A stretch of 64,000 nt of DNA, taken from Locusta migratoria (Eukaryota > Arthropoda > Insecta > Orthoptera > Acrididae). The notes beneath the pieces were generated by a model. That model saw only the letters and a list, made by a program, of their open reading frames with translations, was not told the DNA's origin and made no database searches. The number at the start of each line of letters is the position of its first letter. The first letter of the stretch is position 1. The stretch is from contig CM048745.1 of the NCBI GenBank assembly GCA_026315105.1, positions 283,321,747-283,385,746 of the forward strand. The letters run 5' to 3'. The translations under genes and the position numbers were made by a program. Below, piece after piece: positions 57,596 to 64,000 of the stretch.

Positions 57596-58016
57596 AGCAG
57601 TGCAAGGGTAGCTCACACGGTAGAACATTAAAGGTCGCAAGTTCGAGTCTCGATCCGCACAAGATTTTAATCTGCCAGGACGTTCCATGTCAGCGTACAA
57701 TCCGTTACAGAGTGCAAGTTACATTCTATAAACATCCCCCAAGCTAAGCCATACCTCCGCGGAATTAATTATTCCAGTAGTGCTAGTCCAGCAAGGTATG
57801 TTGGAGAAATTTTGTGAAGGTAGTAGACTATTATTAGCGTAAGGATAGCTCTGAGGACAGGTCGTGCTAGGGTAGGTCAGTAGGCAGGGAACTGGCTCGC
57901 GAAAGGCAAAGGTCCCGAGTTCGAGTCTCGGTCCGGCACGCAGTTGTGATCAGCCAAGAAGTTTCACATCGGTGCACACTCCGCTGCAGAGTGAAAGTTC
58001 GTTCTGGGAACTGTAA
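57596..58016 (+). repeat. tRNA-like repeat E, two tandem units
   Basis: B boxes GTTCGAGTCT at 57641 and 57919 are 278 bp apart. Each is followed by TTTTAATCTGCCAGGA or a variant, then CACACTCCGCTGCAGAGTG-type sequence. Between them are AACATCCCCCAAGCTAAGCC and a linker. Both tRNA-like blocks lack full acceptor pairing. The same family occurs at 27780-27990. Confidence 0.8.
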
Positions 58017-58019
58017 TTG

Positions 58020-59327
58020 CGTTATATTTCAATATCAGAATATATGTCAAGGCTAGAATACAGCTATACCCAACTACAACATTTCCATACACAAACTGCA
58101 CATCACTCACTGCTGTCTGATTTACTGGTGTGTAGCAGATCTTTGCTCCCCTCAATACAAACCAGATGCGGAAATTTAATGTTTCTTTACATATTGTGTG
58201 TGTATGTGTGGAATAAGAAATTTTGTAATTAATAGCCAGCTGCACTGTACTTTCTGATGACAAGAGGTTTCGATAATGTTGTGTTTTTGCACAAATTGTT
58301 CGAAACAGGTGTCTCCGCAAATCAGCATTACCACCTCAGACCACTCTGTTAAACACCATCCGCTCGCTATCTGCTCATCGCAGAAAGGGATAACATGTAT
58401 GATAATGCAGTATTTCTATCTACCGAGAAACGTAAAACAAATCGATTATTTCTAAAACGAAATATTTTGAGAGAGACTATAGAGAGAAGAATTTTTGTTT
58501 TTTCTTCTCCAAATCTAGGTTATTCTTTGACGTTACTGTTTTTGTTCTGTATTTTCAAAGTAGGTAATTTGTCATTCTGTGACAATGTCACCGTTTTATG
58601 GACGATCCTTTGTTCAATCAGTAGTTTCGTGTTTTGTTACTGCACAAACATTTCGTCTTTGTTTTCAGATAGTGAAGGCACTTCGAGTTGGTAACTGTCA
58701 CAATAGGTCGTAAATCCCGAGCATTAAAGCAAGAAGAGTAAGCATAATCTTTTAGATGAGTAATGAAAGCAGTTACTCAGACACAATTTTCTTTTTTGAT
58801 GTGTTTAATGTCGACACCTAGCTGCAGAAGGAAACGAACAGAATGTATAGTGCCAATGAATCACTATAATAATATAAAAAGGACCCGATATGAGGTTATC
58901 CTCAAATGCCTAATGCTGCTTTCAGATATTTTATGCCAGGCGTGATAAAATACAATGCAATGAATGTAATTAGACGAAAATACATTGTAATTTTAATATG
59001 GTTCAGTGATTTCATAGTAAATGCCGTTGAATTACTTTGGTGTTCCTATCAAAGGCAGTTGGGATCACGATACGCAGAAAAGTTTTCGTGTGCAAGGATA
59101 AAAACTACAAACCAAGTGGACGAAGATTACACAGGAAATTATCCAGGCTCATGAAGTTCAGAACATCTAATAGCAGCACGCGAAGGCGTCACATCGCTCC
59201 AAATCTTATATAATATACAGCTCAGTTCAGTTACTTGCGTACTTCTGGGTATTTCAACATTCCAAACATTGATGTAATTGATGTATTCGGTATATCAAGA
59301 GCGTATAGATTGTGACATGCCCCCCCT

Positions 59328-59330
<3 letters not shown>
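58020..59330. other. no gene seen
   Basis: AT-rich. Short frames lack coding signature. Confidence 0.45.

Positions 59331-59399
<69 letters not shown>
59331..59399. repeat. (CT)n microsatellite
   Basis: About 34 CT units preceded by CCCCCCCTCCCC. The translated Arg-Glu/Leu-Ser frames are artefacts. Confidence 0.97.
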
Positions 59400-59401
<2 letters not shown>

Positions 59402-59404
59402 GTA

Positions 59405-60430
59405 TATCTATATATCTTACCAGTGTACCAGTATAAAGGCACGACTGAGGCCAGGAAAATGGGTCATTTGAGTTTATTTTTAAGCAAATGCACATCTGTG
59501 CCACATGTCATTATTTATGACGACATATATGCTGATCTCGGTAATATAATTTTGCACGTGCATTCATTGATAGATGTAAGTAGGCGTATACCAAATGCAA
59601 AATGTATTGTGAATAGCATTAGTAATAAAGAAGTAATACATTCAAACGTCAGCCTGATTTTGAAGTTTTACTTTTTAAACAAGTTGTAGTTTTTGACATG
59701 CCCACGTCATATTGCTCTGAACTATGTGCCATACAGTGATATAATTGTTCAGGCGCATTCGGAAATATATGTAGATACCGTCCACAAAGTAAGTTGCAAA
59801 CAGATTTAGTATTAAAATTAATAAATTGTAACGTCATTGTAGATGCTGAAGTGCAGCCACATGAATAGCGAATCAGTAGTGACAACTTTCATTATTTCGT
59901 GGGATTGTGTCGGCGAGAAAATGGTTTGTAAAGGTTTGAGTCGAAGTGTGAAATTTGTAGGAATTCTCAAAGTGTTACCATTTTCAAGTACTGAATTAAT
60001 AAAGTTGGAAAAGCTGAGCGCCGTCAGCTTAAAGACAAAACAAAGTTTCCGATTATAAAACTTGTTTTACCGTGTTAAATTTAACATCAGATTTTCCCGC
60101 TTAATGAGCATTTGAAATTTTTTCAATTCGGTCAGTAAATATAGGGAATACTGTTGCGCCTGTAAGCAATCAGATAGGCCACCTGCAACAGAAACCTGCC
60201 CCGGTTCTGAAATGAATTCACAGCTCCATGACCTGGTGCTGGCTATTAGTAACTGTAGGTAATACAGAGGTAGAGCCTGCTAACATTGTAACCGGTATTA
60301 TTTTATTAAAATAAAATTACAACAATCTGAAGATTTTGAATATAAGAATAGGTCTTTGATACGTATTTCAAAGGGGGACGTTGAGCCAGAATTAAAGTAT
60401 GTTTTGTGGAGGTAAACCATGTAGCCCCGC
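59405..60430. other. no gene seen
   Basis: AT-rich, no repeat recognised. Confidence 0.45.
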
Positions 60431-60439
60431 GTTACACGT

Positions 60440-60535
60440 AAGGCTTTGTTAACTGAGCGGTTAAAGTGTCTGCCTAGTAAGAAGGGGGTCCCGGGTTACA
60501 ATTCCGGTCACATACAAATTTTAATTCAATGCCTT
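60440..60535 (+). mobile_element. short tRNA-derived SINE-C
   Basis: AACTGAGCGGTTAAAGTGTC, CTGCCTAGTAAGAAGG, CCCGGGTTACAATTCCGG, trailer ACAAATTTTAATTCAATGCC, nearly the same trailer as at 28410. Confidence 0.7.
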
Positions 60536-60671
60536 ATATTCAATAATTTGGTATAATGAGACAATTGAATTATTGTTGATAATGTTAAGATGGTTTAACC
60601 TTCGGAACTGGTTCTTAGTATAGTAGTATTTTGCCACTTTCAATTGCGCTTGTAGTCTCATCATACTTTTA

Positions 60672-60905
60672 CCGAGCGAGGTGGCGCAGTGGTATCGCAA
60701 TGGACTCGCATTTGGGAGGATGGTAATTCAAATCCACCTCCGGCCACCCAGATGCTGGGATGGTTCCTTTCAAAGCGCACGGCCGATTTCCTTCCCCATC
60801 CTTACCCATCATGTTGTTGTTGTTGTTGTTGTTATAAGTTACTTTAAGTACTTCTTAAATTAGGGATCGATGATCACAGAAGATTGGTTCCTTAGGAGTA
60901 CTAAC
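60672..60905 (+). mobile_element. composite SINE: D-type head, B-type tail
   Basis: Head CCGAGCGAGGTGGCGCAGTG with TTCAAATCC B box and GGGATGGTTCCTTTCAAAGC. A (TTG)n tract at 60813-60833 is followed by a SINE-B-like body (TTAGGGATCGATGATCACAG, GGTTCC). Confidence 0.75.
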
Positions 60906-60909
60906 AATT

Positions 60910-62017
60910 GTACAGTTTGAAAACTTTGTTCTCCTGTACTTTTGGAATCGGTCCAACTCGTTATAAATAGATGACTGTAGTCATTTTTTAACATTAAAAC
61001 TATTTCGTTGAATATTGCAGGAAGTTGTTGGGATGCTTCTTTCGATAGGGCCATTGGCAGTTCTCCGCCGCCTCCCCCTCCTCATTTTCCTTTAACTAAT
61101 CCAGATTTCTCGTGATGGCCTTGGTATCGACAAAGTAAAACCTTAAGATGCCTTTTTCCTCTGTTATATAATGATAACCATTTGCGACATTAGCGATGAT
61201 TATCGCGCTACATGAACCGTTGCCTTTTATTCAGTTTATATAACCGCTGATGTGTCCACGTTCAAGACTTTGTTTCATTCTTGCGTAAGAAATTATACCT
61301 GCGCTTTTGTTTCGACGATTCGGTGTTATTCTTTTACTACTTCGACCTGAGTTAGGGAAGTCAGTATATGATCTATCTTTTTATCGTAGGGTTGGTAATT
61401 AAACACGTTTATAACTCCGTATAGACAGAACATACTGTATTAAGTTCTCCTTCCCTGTACTCGAGTGCTACAGCGGAGTGTGGTTTCTGTTCCAGTTGGT
61501 AATAGTTTTCGAGGACATGGAATAATGTGGGGCATAATTGAAGACCGCGATACAATCCGCCGGCTTTAATCCGTGACGTCATAGCTGAGTCTCACAAGAT
61601 ACGTTACGTAGATATACCAACTAGCAAAACTAACACTATCAACGAATATAAACGTACGGGATAATATCGTAATACTTATGTAATTGTAGATAATAAATTA
61701 TCTGTAAGTATTCTCGTAAATTACAGATTACCACAACAGAGTATACCATCGATCACAGGTTTCAGCCCAAAAAAAGCACCTTCGGCGTTCACATGAGAGA
61801 AAAAAAAACCTCTGGTAACCTTTACCTATCAGAGAGAAGCTACAGATCACTTTCTAAACACAAAATCGTAATCTATAATCTGTGTTCTGCTTGTAAACAA
61901 ACTGTCGTCTTTAACTCAGATATGACGTCATTGTTCAAAGCCGACGGGTCGTACGTATCCCAAACTTCAATTGATCCTAATGTGGCTCAGCGAAGTATTG
62001 GAACATTAAGGCAAATT
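60910..62017. other. no gene seen; probable unnamed repeat
   Basis: 61540-61620 contains CCGTGACGTCATAGCTGAGT, which looks repeat-like but could not be assigned. Confidence 0.35.
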
Positions 62018-62029
62018 ACTCCTGAAATC

Positions 62030-62229
62030 GCCGGCCGCGGTGGCCGAGGTGACTGAGGCGCTCCAGTTACGGTCAGCACGGCCACTACGGTTGGGGGTTC
62101 GAATCCCCCCTCGGGCATGGATATTTGTGCCGTCCTAGTTCGTAAGTAGTTCATAAGTAGTTTGTAAGTTTAGGGACTGATGACCCCGTAGTTAAGTCCC
62201 ATAAGCTTAACAAACATTTGAACATTTGA
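62030..62229 (+). mobile_element. SINE-A, 12-bp TSD, near-consensus
   Basis: GCCGGCCGCGGTGGCCGAGG, B box GGTTCGAATCC, body GGGACTGATGACCCCGTAG, tail CAAACATTTGAACATTTGA. Flanked by ACTCCTGAAATC at 62018-62029 and 62230-62241. One of the best-preserved copies. Confidence 0.97.
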
Positions 62230-62244
62230 ACTCCTGAAATCAGA

Positions 62245-63670
62245 ATAACAGTTGAGCTCGGAATTGAAGAGTCGCTTTGGCGCAGTATGTCAAACTTAAC
62301 ACCGATAGCAGCAGCTGCTGCTGCGCCTTCTCTTACTGAGTACGTTACCGTTAACGTGCTATTGAGTTCGTTTTGCAGGATATACTAGTGTATAGCGTTA
62401 CGTTTCCCAAGCAGTTTCACACCAATCAGTAAGAGAAACAAACCGTATAATAACGAATCACGGTTACGTTACAAACTGCAGTTGTCGACCGCTTTTGACG
62501 TGACAGCAAAGTGACGTGCAACTGTGTAAAGGGCAGAAGATGTGACTAACCTCGTGTACTGATTGCGTGTTGCTATGGTAGCTGCCCAATCACTTTGTGT
62601 TATGATCTAGGTATGGTTTGTGTGATTAAGAGATCTTCCACACAGGAAATTGTTTGACGCCGAAGATTTCTATAAATCTTATTATTTCATATGGGGAGCA
62701 AAAAAAAAAAAAAATAAAATAAAATAAAATAAAATAAATGACAATCTTCTCAGGCGTGCATCGACCAAAATAGACTGAAACAATCTTCTCTGCACTCACG
62801 TTGGTCCATAGGTCTTTGGCAGTTGGATTACAATTCACTTTTAAAAAGAACTGTTGGTTCCCCTCTTCAGCACCACTTAAGAAAACAATCTTTAATTGAC
62901 TAGTGAAGCATGACTCACAAGGGACGAAGACGAGTATTGTACTACAATGTTCAAATTTTATGAGCACGACAGGAATAGTTTAAGCTCTTTCTTATATTAA
63001 ATAGTAATATTATCAGTTACGAAATGATCCTATTGCGCAAGAGAGGCAACTCTAAGATGTTAATGTATATAAACAACAGAGAACTCCATTTATACCCACA
63101 AAAAATTCTTCGTCGGTGCTTGCAGAAAGTGGCGATTTTAAAAACTAAACATATATCGAAAAATAATGATTGCGTACAACGGTTTGAAGCGTAAATACAA
63201 CAGATGTAAGTTAACGTGACGGAAAGAGTAGGTGATGAAGTCACTGACTTTTCCAGACCACCAGTTCGACAGTGGTGAAGCCATAAGAAAGACAAGTAGC
63301 GATGATGCGGTAGATATGTATTAAAATTATGAGAGGTGGCTTAGTAGACTATCTTGTAGTAAGATTTAGATTGTTGTACAGAGGTACGTAGCTCATATGC
63401 TGTAGAAATAACAGCTAAGTGGTACAGACACAATGGTATGAGCGGGCTTACATGCAGGTTAGATGGAATCTACGAAAATGTGTTACAGCAGAAACTGTAA
63501 TTGGTTCTGGAAGAACTGTGATCACGGTATATGACAGTTTGTAATGCATTTAAATCGTATACGATGTTTCATCTTTATTCGAATGACTATTTGTTAACAC
63601 GCTGAAGCCACACTCGCAGTATCATATTTTATTAATAGATTGAGCTATATGAAACTTGGGTCATAAATTG
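62245..63670. other. no gene seen
   Basis: Poly-A and (AAAAT)n tract at 62700-62738. Minus frames at 62626-62967 and 63017-63295 have no recognised domain. Confidence 0.4.
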
Positions 63671-63675
63671 ATATA

Positions 63676-64000
63676 GGTTGTTCGGAAAGTAGGTACGGAT
63701 ATTAAAATGCTATAGAACATACAATATTTAATAAATATGTAATGCTTTTTACGAACACATTAATTTATCCCATTTACGTATGCAAAATTACACCCCCCAT
63801 TTTACCACCTAAGGCCGCGCGGCAACGAGCAATGCGCTCATTGAATTTCTCGATGACGCAATCATCTGGTGCGATGCCGTTTATAACTATTTTAATTTCA
63901 TCCTTCAGTTGGTGTATTGTTTGTGGTTTGTTCGCATACACTTCTGTTTTCACAAATCGTCACGAAAAAGTCACAAGGCGTGAGATCGCATATACTGGCA
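63676..64000 (-). pseudogene. Tc1/mariner transposase C-terminus, runs off the window
   Basis: A terminal-repeat-like start GGTTGTTCGGAAAGTAGGTA at 63679. The minus strand, from the right edge, encodes a block resembling RSHALxPCDFFVT, followed by ENRSVCEQTTNNTPTEG-type sequence and a C-terminal CR-like end, in more than one frame. This matches the region after the last catalytic D of insect mariner-like proteins. Only this 3' part lies in the window, and frameshifts are present. Confidence 0.7.

Noticed and set aside
58395..58694. 99-residue plus-strand ORF with hydrophobic segments
   Set aside because: Low-complexity, in AT-rich DNA, no homology recognised, and length within chance expectation for a 64-kb window.

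Overview
The window is non-coding-dominated nuclear DNA of an insect with a very large genome. Many tRNA-derived SINEs, RTE-like, R1-like and Jockey/CR1-like LINE fragments, Tc1/mariner, hAT and piggyBac relics and miniature inverted-repeat elements are packed between AT-rich sequence with no open frames. The SINE heads and the LINE families are the kinds I associate with orthopterans (grasshoppers/locusts such as Schistocerca). That assignment rests on family-level memory, not a search. Nothing bacterial, viral or organellar was seen.

Only one host gene is supported. It lies on the minus strand at the left end. Two exons (8612-8777, then 3888-4119) have good splice sites, compatible phases and a Pro/Ser/Ala-rich reading frame with two short predicted helices. 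They are separated by a 4.5 kb intron that holds a candidate 2.2 kb hAT element. The downstream end of the second exon looks like a GC (not GT) splice donor. The protein was not recognised. Sequence to the right of 8777 is either upstream intron or intergenic.

Layout: 1.5-2.4 kb, foldback element. 3.9-8.8 kb, host exons plus hAT. 9.0-10.4 kb, CT-rich repeat and a LINE 3' fragment. 10.7-11.6 kb, two clusters of inverted CCAACGTTGG motifs. 12.6-13.5 kb, SINEs. 14.7-16.1 kb, a 111-bp inverted duplication and a gutted piggyBac. 17.9-19.2 kb, RTE LINE fragment and a long inverted repeat with tRNA-like arms. 20.5 kb, MITE. 22-25 kb, SINEs and an R1-type LINE end with a 65-bp hairpin at its 5' junction. 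26.4-29 kb, RTE LINE with a nested SINE, and more SINEs. 33.0-35.1 kb, tandem repeat, CpG-rich island and a 969-bp hAT. 35.8-37.1 kb, RTE LINE with a nested SINE. 37.7-39.1 kb, the longest LINE reverse-transcriptase frame. 40.1-41.4 kb, mariner relic carrying two SINEs. 41.4-45.4 kb, LINE fragment, 28-bp triplicate, GC-rich block and SINEs. 48.6-51.3 kb, hAT-like MITE and Helitron-like tandem array. 53.3-53.9 kb, mariner relic with ~145-bp inverted ends. 56.9-58.0 kb, MITE and a tandem pair of tRNA-like repeats. 60.4-62.2 kb, SINEs. 63.7 kb to the end, a Tc1/mariner transposase running off the window.

The clearest readable history is retrotransposition. Eleven SINE copies are framed by 9-13 bp target-site duplications, and several are nested inside older elements, so relative ages can be ordered. 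I found no convincing new defence or metabolic system. The observations most worth a second look are the GC donor, the long inverted duplications able to form hairpin RNA, the oppositely oriented repeats flanking exon 8612-8777, and the tRNA-like tandem repeats.
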